Part shown: piece after piece, positions 38,150 through 46,513 of the stretch
Layout of the letters: each line of letters opens with the position of its first letter
How positions within the stretch are numbered: position 1 is the stretch's first letter
Assembly (NCBI RefSeq): GCF_900115565.1
Contig: NZ_FOWW01000001.1
Span: 439,731 to 503,730, forward strand
Direction of reading: 5' to 3'
DNA length: 64,000 nt
Origin: Amycolatopsis arida
Lineage (GTDB): Bacteria > Actinomycetota > Actinomycetes > Mycobacteriales > Pseudonocardiaceae
Notes under the pieces: generated by a model
The model's input: only the letters and a program-made list of their open reading frames with translations
What the model was told of the DNA's origin: nothing
The model's database searches: none
Program-made: the position numbers and the translations under genes

Positions 38150-38460
38150 CCCCACGAGCCAGCACGTTCCACCACCTGCTGTACACCACGCCGACCCTGA
38201 TGGCCCGCCTGACCGGGTACATGCTCGACCGGGAGCGAGACCTCGCCGACGAGCTGCTCACCTCCGGCGGGCTGAGCGACGAGTTCGTCGCACGCCTCGT
38301 GGCCGCGCAGGTCTTCGGCACGCAGCGCATCCTCGCCAACCACAACGCCAGGGACATCCGCGCCGGACGCAGCGCCGACGACACCTACCCCGCGGCGGTC
38401 GCCCGTGCCGAGACGGCCTTCGACCTCCTGGAGAACGGTCTGGCGACCTACGTCGGCTAG
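38150..38460 (+). pseudogene. TetR-family regulator, C-terminal fragment
   Basis: The plus-strand frame from about 38150 to the stop at 38460 reads as the ligand-binding half of a TetR protein (STFHHLLYTTPTLMARLTGY ... AAQVFGTQRILAN ... AETAFDLLENGLATYVG). No helix-turn-helix precedes it; the upstream DNA belongs to the HelD fragment on the other strand. The joint looks like a deletion or recombination scar. Confidence 0.65.
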
Positions 38461-38530
38461 GCCCAGCCATGGGGCCCGTGCCGGCCGGCGAACCGTCGCG
38501 GAGGCGAGGTCCGGCTCGCGTGCGGCAGGG

Positions 38531-39124
38531 TCAGGGACGGCGTCCCACGAAGCAGAGGAACTCGGTCTGCAGGTCGGTCCCGGCCGGTGGGGGTGTCCTG
38601 GGGCCGAACGCCCACGGCTGCCGGAACAGCTGGTCGAGCGGCTTCAGCAGCTCGAAGACGTGCGCGACGACGTCGGGCTCGAGCCGCTCGTCGAGATTGG
38701 TGGCCCTGGCCAGGTCCCAGGTGTGGATGAGCGGGTCCTCGGGGCGCAGCTCGACGATGGTGGCGAAGGGCTGCTCCCCCATCGGCATGGGCAGCGGGAC
38801 GTCCGCGCAGTCGGGATCGTCGATCGCCGCGGTCAGCCCGTCGCCGATCTCCCGCCACGCGGCCGCGAGGTCGGCGTCGGGCGCCACCGCCGGTATCGCC
38901 CCGATCTCGGCGACGTCGACACCGTGCAGCGGGAGCGGTTCCGTCCTGGTCACCGCGGCGAGCATGCGCCGCTGCTCGTTGACGACGTGCGCGACCACGT
39001 CCCGCGCCGTCCAGCCGGGACACGGGGTCGGGGCGGACCAGCGGCCCGCCGGAACGGCCTCGACGCGGGCCAGGAAACCCGCGGCGGTTCGCCGGAACCG
39101 GTCCGCGGCAGGGGAAAGTGACAT
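38531..39124 (-). CDS. TIGR03086/DinB-like (maleylpyruvate-isomerase N-terminal) protein
   Basis: 197 residues, four-helix metal-binding fold. The motif APTPCPGWTARDVVAHVVNE near residue 31 and the late histidine in DPLIHTWDLARATNLD are the family's metal ligands. Related proteins are mycothiol-dependent isomerases or of unknown role. It lies in a minus-strand run with the SRPBCC and ArsR genes, 32 bases after the former, so it may be the last gene of that operon. Confidence 0.85.
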   Translation of the reverse strand: MSLSPAADRFRRTAAGFLARVEAVPAGRWSAPTPCPGWTARDVVAHVVNEQRRMLAAVTRTEPLPLHGVDVAEIGAIPAVAPDADLAAAWREIGDGLTAAIDDPDCADVPLPMPMGEQPFATIVELRPEDPLIHTWDLARATNLDERLEPDVVAHVFELLKPLDQLFRQPWAFGPRTPPPAGTDLQTEFLCFVGRRP

Positions 39125-39155
39125 GGTGGATCAACCTTCGACTGTCCGAAAGGAT

Positions 39156-39612
39156 TCAGGGGGCAACGGACCGGTCGTCCAGCACCCGGGTGAGTCGGCG
39201 GAGGACATGGCTGCGCCAGCCGCCGTTCATGATGCGCCGGGAGAGCTGGTGCGTCGGGTTGTCCGGGTCGAACCCGGTGTGCTCAAGCACCATCCTGGTG
39301 CCCCGGCCCTCCGGTTGGAGGTTCCAGGTGACGGTGGTGCTGAACGAGTCGACATCCGCGGCGTCGGCCCAGCTGATGCTCAACCGCTCGGGGCGGAACG
39401 AGCTCGAGGACCTCGCACGCCACCACGCCGGAGAAATCCACGGGTCCGATGGGGACCGACCGGAGGGTGAATCGGTGTCCCACCCTGGGCACGAAGTCGT
39501 TGGGCATGAGCCACCGTTCGATCAGTTCCGGCGTGGTGAGGACGTGCCACACGCGCTCGACCGGATGCGGGAAGAACTGGTCGACGCGGATGCTCGTCAG
39601 GTCGTCGGTCAC
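39156..39612 (-). pseudogene. AHSA1/SRPBCC protein gene with a one-base frameshift
   Basis: The first part (MTDDLTSIRVDQFFPHPVER ... CEVLELVPP) and the second part (LSISWADAADVDSFSTTVTW ... MNGGWRSHVLRRLTRVLDD) are consecutive halves of one SRPBCC ligand-binding protein. A single extra base in the G/C run near 39390 separates them. Without it, about 151 residues would be read through. The start overlaps the ArsR stop as ATGA, the common ArsR-SRPBCC pair. It could be a sequencing error. Confidence 0.8.
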
Positions 39613-39971
39613 GGTTCGCGGACTTTCCTCCGCTCCTTGTCGCCGAGCTCGTCCAGCACGTCACCCATGCTGGCAAGCCGGTCCCGCCAGAAGCGTTCGT
39701 ACGGCGTGAGCCACTGCCGCAGTTCGTACAGTGGGCCCGGGTTGACGGCGTAGTAGCGGTGCCGGCCCCGCTTGGTCTCGGTGACCAGACCGGTGTCGCG
39801 GAGGACCTTGAGATGCTCGGACACGCTGGGCCGGGCCATGTCGAAGCGGGAGGCGATGTCGGACACCGTCCGCGGGCCGTGCAGCAGCAGATCGAGCACG
39901 TCGCGCCGGGTGGGGTTGGCGAGTGCTCCGAACACCTGGTCGGTCGACGAGTCCTTGGCGCGAAGCGGCAC
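39609..39971 (-). CDS. ArsR-family regulator
   Basis: 120 residues from a GTG with a GGAGG site. Winged helix: FGALANPTRRDVLDLLLHGP, TVSDIASRFDMARPSVSEHL, then KRGRHRYYAVNPGPLYEL. No cysteine metal site is seen, as in the non-metal ArsR group that pairs with SRPBCC proteins. It overlaps that partner gene by 4 bases. Confidence 0.93.
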   Translation of the reverse strand: MPLRAKDSSTDQVFGALANPTRRDVLDLLLHGPRTVSDIASRFDMARPSVSEHLKVLRDTGLVTETKRGRHRYYAVNPGPLYELRQWLTPYERFWRDRLASMGDVLDELGDKERRKVREP

Positions 39972-40061
39972 GACAACCTCCGTCCCGGGTGTTGCTGTCG
40001 CCGCACCACCTTAGCCGCGTTCGACGAGCGCGCGATCACGAAGCGTCGGGACACTCGGCGG

Positions 40062-40436
40062 CTAGCCGCTCCGCACGGAGGTCGCCGAGAGCACGAAGCC
40101 GTTGCCGTCCGGGTCGGCGAAGGTCGCCTGGCGACCCCACGGCATGTCGTGTGGCCCCTCGACGCGCACCCCGTTGGCACGCAACGCCGACACGTCCGCG
40201 TCGATGTCCGCCGACTCGAGAATCACCCCCTGTGAGGAACCGGCCGTCGTGCCAGGGAACGGCTCGTGCAACACGATCGACGTCTCCGCCGCCGGGGGCA
40301 CCACCTCCAGCCACCGGTTCTCACCCATGCGCACGTCCGTGCGCACGTCGAACCCGAGACTGTCCACATAGAACGAGCGAGCGCGTTCCTGGTCGGCCAC
40401 CAGCACGGTGATCGTCATGATCCGGGAGATCTTCAT
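40062..40436 (-). CDS. VOC-family (glyoxalase/bleomycin-resistance-like) protein
   Basis: 124 residues with paired beta-alpha-beta-beta-beta modules: ITVLVADQERARSFYVDSLG, GENRWLEVVPP, and QATFADPDGNGFVLSATS. It is close to the YraH/lactoylglutathione-lyase-like group whose substrates are mostly unknown. The promoter overlaps a perfect palindrome and the start codon is almost at the expected transcription start, so the mRNA may be leaderless. Confidence 0.9.
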   Translation of the reverse strand: MKISRIMTITVLVADQERARSFYVDSLGFDVRTDVRMGENRWLEVVPPAAETSIVLHEPFPGTTAGSSQGVILESADIDADVSALRANGVRVEGPHDMPWGRQATFADPDGNGFVLSATSVRSG

Positions 40437-40442
40437 GCGGTC

Positions 40443-40473
40443 ATGTTAGGTAGGAAAAATCCTACCTGTCAAG
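40443..40473 (-). promoter_or_regulatory. Promoter with embedded repressor palindrome for the VOC gene
   Basis: On the minus strand TTGACA (40468-40473) and TAACAT lie 18 bases apart, a near-consensus promoter rarely this clear in GC-rich DNA. AGGTAGGA-N4-TCCTACCT (40448-40467) fills the spacer, so a repressor bound there would block RNA polymerase. TAACAT ends 6 bases before the ATG. Confidence 0.7.
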
Positions 40474-40591
40474 CCCTGACCAGAGGCGCCAACGGCGAGG
40501 CCGCGCTCGACTCGCTGGAGCACGAGCGCGGCCTCGAGCTCGACCGGACCCACGGGGGCCGGGCCGTCCGCCGCCGAGACGGCGGAGATCC

Positions 40592-41713
40592 TCAGAGCAG
40601 TGAGTTGATCTGCGCGGCGACGAGGTCGATGCGCACGCCCTGGTTCGGGCAACCACCGAAGTGGTGCAACCCGATGACCTTGTGCGTACGCCTCGACAGC
40701 ACCGGCGAGCCGGACGAGCCGCCCTCGGTGTCGCAGTAATAGCTGATGTCGGACTGCGACGAGCTTCCGTTCACCCGCACCGCGCGCACGGCGCAGTAGC
40801 CGCCCCCGTTGCGGTCGTCGCGTAGGGAGAGCTTGTTGAGCTTCCCGGCGGGGTGACCGCTGACGTACATCTCCTCACCGACCGCGGGCACCCGCGCGTC
40901 CAGCTCCAGGTAGCCGAACGAGCTGATGGCCGTGAAGTTGTTCACGGTGAAGAGGGTGTAGTCGAGCGCGGAGCTCGTTCGCAGCACGGACTCGGCGAGC
41001 ACCTTCGTGACCGGGGCGGACGAGCGGCCGCCGCAGGTCGGGCACCGGTAGTTGAACCACACCTCGATACCGGCCGTGCTGGTGAAACAGTGGTTGTTGG
41101 TCAGCAGCCGGTTGTTGGGGCCGACCCGCCACGCCGTGCACAGGGAGCGGCCGTTGCGCAGCAGCTTGGCCACGGACTTCGTGCGACCGAACTCCGTCGG
41201 GTTGCTGGACTGGTAGCAGACGGCGTCCCGGTAGTCGTTCGTGCCGCAGATGCTCTGCGGCGTGATCTGCGCGTCCAGCTCGGCCTCGGTGTAGCCGCGC
41301 GTGATCTTGTCGATCCGCACCCGGCTGGCCGGGCTCGTGACGCTCACCACGGCCCTCTCGCCGGTGATCGACATGGACCAGAACCCGGTCGCGTCGATCG
41401 TCGCGGTCAGCGAGGATTCCAGGTCGCGCGTGTAGGTGTACTTCTCGGTGCCGGCCGGATTCGACACGGTCAGAACGTCGCCGCTCTTCAGGCGCACGTC
41501 GGTGAAGTGAATCTTGATGTACCCGGATCCTGGCCGTTCGAGCGTCGTCGAACGGGTCGTGCCACCCACCTGAACCGAGAGCGATTCCTCGGTTCCGATT
41601 TCCTGCGACTGCGGCGCTCGGGCCTGCGCAGGTGTAGGTGTCGTGGTTGCGGGGACGACTGTCAACGGAAGGGCAATAGCAATTGCCGCGAGGAGTTGCA
41701 GGGGTTTCCTCAT
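40592..41713 (-). CDS. Secreted trypsin-like serine protease
   Basis: 373 residues from the ATG at 41711-41713 (AAAGGGT site). Signal peptide: MRKPLQLLAAIAIALPLTVV, with Ala-X-Ala near residue 30. An N-terminal pre-domain of about 120 residues (beta-rich, SGYIKIHFTDVRLKSGDVLT) is followed by the protease domain. The catalytic triad is visible: His in LLTNNHCF, Asp in SSALDYTLF and Ser in GGSSGSPVLS. Cysteines suggest disulphides. It is likely exported; the target is unknown. Similar proteins with this pre-domain occur in actinobacteria and myxobacteria, from memory. Confidence 0.88.
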   Translation of the reverse strand: MRKPLQLLAAIAIALPLTVVPATTTPTPAQARAPQSQEIGTEESLSVQVGGTTRSTTLERPGSGYIKIHFTDVRLKSGDVLTVSNPAGTEKYTYTRDLESSLTATIDATGFWSMSITGERAVVSVTSPASRVRIDKITRGYTEAELDAQITPQSICGTNDYRDAVCYQSSNPTEFGRTKSVAKLLRNGRSLCTAWRVGPNNRLLTNNHCFTSTAGIEVWFNYRCPTCGGRSSAPVTKVLAESVLRTSSALDYTLFTVNNFTAISSFGYLELDARVPAVGEEMYVSGHPAGKLNKLSLRDDRNGGGYCAVRAVRVNGSSSQSDISYYCDTEGGSSGSPVLSRRTHKVIGLHHFGGCPNQGVRIDLVAAQINSLL

Positions 41714-41960
41714 ACCCTTTGATACTCCCGGAATCACCCGATCGTGTCAGCCCGCCGAAAGTCGGCAATTGCGGAATCAGAGCAGGTTGCCCATCTCGGT
41801 CGTGCCTGCTTCTCGACACGGTTCCCGCACGCGCCGGGTCGCCGACGACGTACGCGATCTGACGTACGGAGAGATGGTCGTCCGAGCGGACGAGCCGGCG
41901 GCCCGGCCGGTCGAGCATGGACCGCGTCGACCCGAACCGACTCACCGCGAGGTAACGACG

Positions 41961-42329
41961 ATGTCCCACACCGCCACCACGAGCCGCCCGCGCAGACTCG
42001 GGGGCGGACCCGCAGGGCCGTCCTGGTGCTGCGCATCCTGTCCGCGGCGGCGTGGTTCGGCATCGACCTCGCGCTGGGCATCCTGGTGGTCACCGCACTC
42101 GGCGCCGAGTCACCGCGGACCGCGGGCACGGCCGTGCGGGCGAGAGCTGCAGAAGGTGCTGCCCGGCCCGAACGCCGGGACGCTGGCCGCGGCCTTCGGG
42201 GCACCCGCCGGCACCCCGGGCGTCGAGGTCGTCGCCGGCACCGGGCACGCCGTCGTCGTGGTGAGCGCCTACCTGGTGGCATTCTGTGTCCTCGGCGGGT
42301 GGCTGCTGCACCGCCGGGACATCGTCTGA
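41961..42329 (+). pseudogene. Fused debris ending in an ABC-2 permease C-terminus
   Basis: From ATG 41961 one frame reads a membrane-protein start (LRILSAAAWFGIDLALGILV); after a shift near 42130 another reads LQKVLPGPNAGTLAAAFG ... VVVVSAYLVAFCVLGGWLLH, the last helix of an ABC-2 type permease. Two unrelated gene ends appear joined, with frameshifts. Not functional. Confidence 0.6.
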
Positions 42330-42339
42330 GTGGTGCCCG

Positions 42340-42765
42340 ACGTCGCCGGGGAGGTCCGGGCGAGCGAGAACGCCGAGGCCCCGGTCGCGCGGGCGGGCTG
42401 GGTGCGGCCGCTCCGCTCGCTGCGGCCGCCCGTGCCGACATCGTGCTCGCCGGGGCGCTCGGGGTGATCGGCGTGCCATCCGGCAACAGCTCTATGAGGA
42501 GCGGCTGCGAGTCGCGCAGGAGGTGCACGACGTCGTGGGCCACGGCCTCGCGATCAAGATGCAGGCCGACGTGGCGCTGCACCTGCTGGCGACCAAGCCC
42601 GAGCAGGCCGAGCGGGCGTTGACCGCCATCAGCCGCACCAGCACCGAGGGGCTCGACGAGGTCCGCGGCACGCTGGCCGTCGTGCGCGGGGTCGACCCGG
42701 ACCGGGCACCCACTCCCGGCCTGGCCCGCCTGGACGACGCCTACCAGTCGGGCCTGACGTCCTGA
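42340..42765 (+). pseudogene. Two-component sensor histidine kinase fragment
   Basis: It contains the HisKA_3 dimerisation helix with the phospho-acceptor histidine (RLRVAQEVHDVVGHGLAIKM) and VRGTLAVVRG downstream, as in NarL-partner kinases. The sequence ends within the linker (LDDAYQSGLTS); the ATP-binding domain and response regulator are missing, and the membrane part is scrambled. It probably once followed the ABC permease fragment in one locus. Confidence 0.75.
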
Positions 42766-42861
42766 CCATTCCCGATGCGCGGCGGGAACCGATTTTCGTG
42801 ACGGATTCACCGCTGGCGAGACAAGGGATGAACGGCACGCCCCTCGGGCTAGTGTTGGGCC

Positions 42862-45585
42862 ATGCTGGTAGGGCGGAACCCGGAGCGCGCCAGGATCCAC
42901 CGCCTTCTCGTCGACGCGGCGAACGGACGCAGTGGCGCCCTGGTCGTTCGCGGTGAGGCGGGAATCGGAAAGTCCGTGTTGCTCGATGACGCGGCCTCGA
43001 CGGCCGGGACCATGCGGGTGCTGCGCGGCACGGGCATCGAGTCGGAAGCCGAGCTCCCCTTCGGCGTGCTGCACCAGCTGCTGCTCCCGTTCCTCGATCG
43101 GCTCGACACGCTGCCGGTACCGCAGGCCGCCGCGCTGAGCGCCGCCTTCGGGCTCGTCGAAGGGCCCGACACCAACCGATTCCTGATCGGCGCTGGCACG
43201 CTGACCTTGCTGGCCGAGCTGGCCGACGACGAGCCGTTGCTGTGCCTGATCGACGACGCGCAGTGGCTCGACCAGGGCTCCCTCGACGCTCTCCTGTTCG
43301 CCGCGCGGCGGTTCCAGACCGACCCCGTGGCGATGGTGTTCGCCGTACGGGACACCGCCGTTCCCTTCGGCACACCCGGAATCGACACGCTCCGGCTCAC
43401 CGGGCTCCCCCGCTCGGCATCCGCCGCCCTGCTCGACGAGCGGTCCCCCGGGCTGAGCGCCCCGGCCAGGGAACGGGTGCTGGACGAAGCACACGGCAAC
43501 CCGCTTGCCCTCATCGAGCTGGGAGCCGCTCAGGGGCTCGGGCACGCCGATCCGACCGAGCAGGTGGCACCACTCCCGGTCACCGGTCGGGTCCAGGAGG
43601 CGTTTCGCGCCCAGATCGCCGGGCTTCCCGGGGCCACGCGAGCTCTGCTGCTGACGGCCGCGGCGGACGCCGGCGGGGATCTCGACCTGATCCTGCGAGT
43701 CGGCCGCACGCTCGGCGCGACGGCGGTCGACCTGGCACCGGCCGAGCACGCGCACCTGGTCACACTCTCCACGAGCCGGCTCGTCTTCCGGCACCCCCTG
43801 GTCCGCGCCGCCGCCTACCAGAGCGCACCGCACCACCAGCGGATCGCCGTGCACAGGGCCTTCGCGCACGAGCTGGCCCTCGCGGGGGACGTGGGGGCCG
43901 ATCGGCGGGCGTGGCATCTCGCGGCGGCGACCACCGGGCCCGACGAGAGCGTCGCCGCGGAGCTCGAACGAACCGCGCTACGGGCGCAGCACCGCGGGGG
44001 CGCGATGGCCGTGTCCGCCGCCTACGACCGCGCGGGCCGGCTCAGCACGGACAACGAACGCAAGGCCCGGCGCCTCGGCAAGGCCGCGCAGGCCGCCTAC
44101 GACGCCGGCAAGCCGGACCGCGCCGTCCGGCTCGCGGCCGAGGTGGCATCGCTCACCGAGGACCCCAGCATCCTCGCGGACGCCCTCAGCCTGCGGGCGC
44201 AGGTGGAGTACGAACGGACGTCCCCGGCCGTGGACGCGACACTGGCGCTGGACGCGGCCGAGCTCGTGCCGCGCGGCGACCCCGAACGGGCGGTGCTCAT
44301 CCTCACCGAAGCGGTCTGCGCCGGCCGGAACTCCTGCCGGCTCGACGTCGTCGCGCACGGCGTTCGGCGGCTGCGCGCCCTGCGCCTGCCCCCGGACTCC
44401 GGCCTGTGGTCGGTGGTCGAGGCGCAGATCGGGTGGGGCGAGATGTTCGCCGGACGTCCCGGGAGGGCGGTCGGCCCCATGGCGGCGCACCTGCGGGCCG
44501 CGCGCGCGGGTCCCCTGGACCATCTCCATCGGATCATCGCCGGGTTCAGCGGGCTGATGCTGGGCGACGACGAGGCGACCATCGCGGTGATGAGCGCGAC
44601 GCTGACCGACGCGCGGGCGACCGGTGCCCTGACGTGGATTCCGTACTCCCTGGAGGTCCTCGCACTGGGCCACCTGATGCGGGGCAGGTTCGTCGACGCG
44701 GACGCCAGCGTGGCGGAAGGCGTGCCGATGGCCGAGGAGCTCGCCATGGACACCGAGCTCCTCGTGCTGAAGGCCGTCTCCGTGTGGCTGGCCGGGGTAC
44801 GCGGTGACGAGCGCGGTTGCCGGTCGCTCACCGAGGAGGTGTTGCCGCGGCTCGACACCCGCCACCCGCTGGGCGCCGCGCTCGCCCGCTGGGGGCTGGG
44901 CCTGCTCGACCTGGCGGCGGGACGGTGCGACGACGCACTCCGCACGCTGGAGGACGTGTGCGCCGGCCCTGCCGGGCGTGACGTCGTCGTCCGCGCCGTC
45001 CCCGACCTGGTGGAGGCTGCGGTGCGCACCGGCGACACCGACCGGGTCCTGGACCGTCTCGCCGACTTCGACCACTGGGCCGAGCACGTGGACTCGCCCG
45101 TCGCGCTGGCGCTGTCCCTGCGCTGCCGCGCGCTGCTCGCCACCGGCGACACCGCCGAGGAACACTTCTCGGCCGCGCTTCGCCTCCAGCACGCCCACGC
45201 GGGGCCCTTCGACCTGGCTCGAACCCGGCTCCTGTACGGGGAGTGGCTGCGCCGTCGCCGGCGGCGCGGCGACGCGCACAGCCACCTCGCGCCCGCGTTG
45301 ACCGCCTTCGAGCGCCTCGAGGCGCTGGGGTGGGCCGAGCGCGCCCGCACCGAGCTGGCCGCGCTCGGCGAGCGGCCCGTCGCCCGGCCACAGGCGAAGA
45401 ATCCGCTCCAGCGGCTGACACCGCAGGAAGTACAGGTGGTGCGGCTCGCCGCGTCCGGATACAGCAACAAGGAAATCGGGGCGCAGCTGTTCCTCAGCCC
45501 ACGAACGGTCGGGCACCACCTGTACAAGGCCTATCCCAAGCTCGGCGTCAGCAGGCGAACCGAGCTCGCGCGACTCGAGCTGTAG
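42862..45585 (+). CDS. Large ATP-binding LuxR-family regulator (LAL type)
   Basis: 907 residues. An N-terminal AAA/STAND ATPase (MLVGRNPERARIHRLL, Walker A VRGEAGIGKSVLLDD, Walker B-like LLCLIDDAQWLDQG) is followed by a long TPR-like helical region and a C-terminal LuxR HTH (LTPQEVQVVRLAASGYSNKE, ending RTELARLEL). These regulators sense inducers such as sugars or pathway products and activate nearby operons. Its downstream co-oriented neighbour is an SDR gene after 121 bases, which may be its target. Confidence 0.92.
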   Translation: MLVGRNPERARIHRLLVDAANGRSGALVVRGEAGIGKSVLLDDAASTAGTMRVLRGTGIESEAELPFGVLHQLLLPFLDRLDTLPVPQAAALSAAFGLVEGPDTNRFLIGAGTLTLLAELADDEPLLCLIDDAQWLDQGSLDALLFAARRFQTDPVAMVFAVRDTAVPFGTPGIDTLRLTGLPRSASAALLDERSPGLSAPARERVLDEAHGNPLALIELGAAQGLGHADPTEQVAPLPVTGRVQEAFRAQIAGLPGATRALLLTAAADAGGDLDLILRVGRTLGATAVDLAPAEHAHLVTLSTSRLVFRHPLVRAAAYQSAPHHQRIAVHRAFAHELALAGDVGADRRAWHLAAATTGPDESVAAELERTALRAQHRGGAMAVSAAYDRAGRLSTDNERKARRLGKAAQAAYDAGKPDRAVRLAAEVASLTEDPSILADALSLRAQVEYERTSPAVDATLALDAAELVPRGDPERAVLILTEAVCAGRNSCRLDVVAHGVRRLRALRLPPDSGLWSVVEAQIGWGEMFAGRPGRAVGPMAAHLRAARAGPLDHLHRIIAGFSGLMLGDDEATIAVMSATLTDARATGALTWIPYSLEVLALGHLMRGRFVDADASVAEGVPMAEELAMDTELLVLKAVSVWLAGVRGDERGCRSLTEEVLPRLDTRHPLGAALARWGLGLLDLAAGRCDDALRTLEDVCAGPAGRDVVVRAVPDLVEAAVRTGDTDRVLDRLADFDHWAEHVDSPVALALSLRCRALLATGDTAEEHFSAALRLQHAHAGPFDLARTRLLYGEWLRRRRRRGDAHSHLAPALTAFERLEALGWAERARTELAALGERPVARPQAKNPLQRLTPQEVQVVRLAASGYSNKEIGAQLFLSPRTVGHHLYKAYPKLGVSRRTELARLEL

Positions 45586-45706
45586 TCGAGGAACGATCCG
45601 GCCCGGTAACCAGGTCGGTGGAGGCCAGTCATTCGACCGATGCGAGTGCCGCGCCCCGCTGCCTAGCGTTTCGAGCGACCCGATTCCCCGACCTGGAGAG
45701 ACTGAA

Positions 45707-46456
45707 ATGTTGCTCGAGAACAAAACCGCGGTCGTCTACGGCGCCGGCGGGAGCATCGGAAGCGCGTTGGCCAAGGGGTTCGCCGCGGAGGGCGCCCGTT
45801 GTGTCCTCGTCGGCCGCACACCCGGCACGCTCGACGCGGTCGCCGAGGAGATCCGCGCGGCCGGTGGTCACGCCGAGACCGCCGTGCTCGACGCCCTCGA
45901 CGAGGCGGCCGTCAACGACCACGCCGACACCGTCGCGGCCCGCACCGGGAGCCTCGACATCTCCGTGAACGTCATCACCCAGGACGCGATCTTCACGCCG
46001 CTCGCCGACATGCCCGTGGCGGAGTTCGCACGGGCCATCGAGAAGGTCGCGGCGTCCCAGCTGCTGACCACCAAGGCCGCCGCCCGGCACATGGTCAAGC
46101 AGGAGTCCGGGGTGATCCTGTTCTTCGGCGGATCCGACCACAACCAGAAGCAGCCGGGTCTCGGCACGGTCCAGATCGGCATGGACGTGGTCGAGTCGCT
46201 GCGCCGGCAGTGGGCGTGCGAGCTCGGCGAGCACGGGGTACGCGTGGTCACCCTTCTCACCGGCGGGATCCCGGAGTCGTTCCCCGACATGCCCGAGATG
46301 GAGCCACAGAAGCAGGCGATCGCGGACGCGACGCTGCTCAGGCGGGCGGCCACACTGGCCGACGTGGGCCAGGTCGCCGCCTTCGTCGCCTCCGACCGTG
46401 CCCGCACGATGACCTCGACCCAGGTCAACATCTCCTGCGGGGCACACGGGGACTGA
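45707..46456 (+). CDS. SDR-fold protein lacking the Tyr-X3-Lys pair
   Basis: 249 residues. The NAD(P)-binding motif VYGAGGSIGSALAKGF is clear, with VLVGRTPGTLDAV after it. Where catalytic SDRs have Ser, Tyr-X3-Lys, it has FFGGSDHNQKQPGLGTVQIG, so the Tyr and Lys are not seen. It may be a non-catalytic or unusual oxidoreductase. The start has GAGAG upstream. It ends at a strong bidirectional terminator and follows the LuxR regulator. Confidence 0.8.
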   Translation: MLLENKTAVVYGAGGSIGSALAKGFAAEGARCVLVGRTPGTLDAVAEEIRAAGGHAETAVLDALDEAAVNDHADTVAARTGSLDISVNVITQDAIFTPLADMPVAEFARAIEKVAASQLLTTKAAARHMVKQESGVILFFGGSDHNQKQPGLGTVQIGMDVVESLRRQWACELGEHGVRVVTLLTGGIPESFPDMPEMEPQKQAIADATLLRRAATLADVGQVAAFVASDRARTMTSTQVNISCGAHGD

Positions 46457-46481
46457 GCGGCACGCGTTTCTCGTGGAGCAC

Positions 46482-46511
46482 GGGGCGCGCCCACGCCGGT
46501 GGGCGCGCCCC
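46482..46511. terminator. Bidirectional terminator between convergent genes
   Basis: Perfect 13-base arms at 46482-46494 and 46499-46511 around loop GCCG, between the SDR stop and the convergent epimerase stop at 46514. Confidence 0.8.
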
Positions 46512-46513
46512 TG

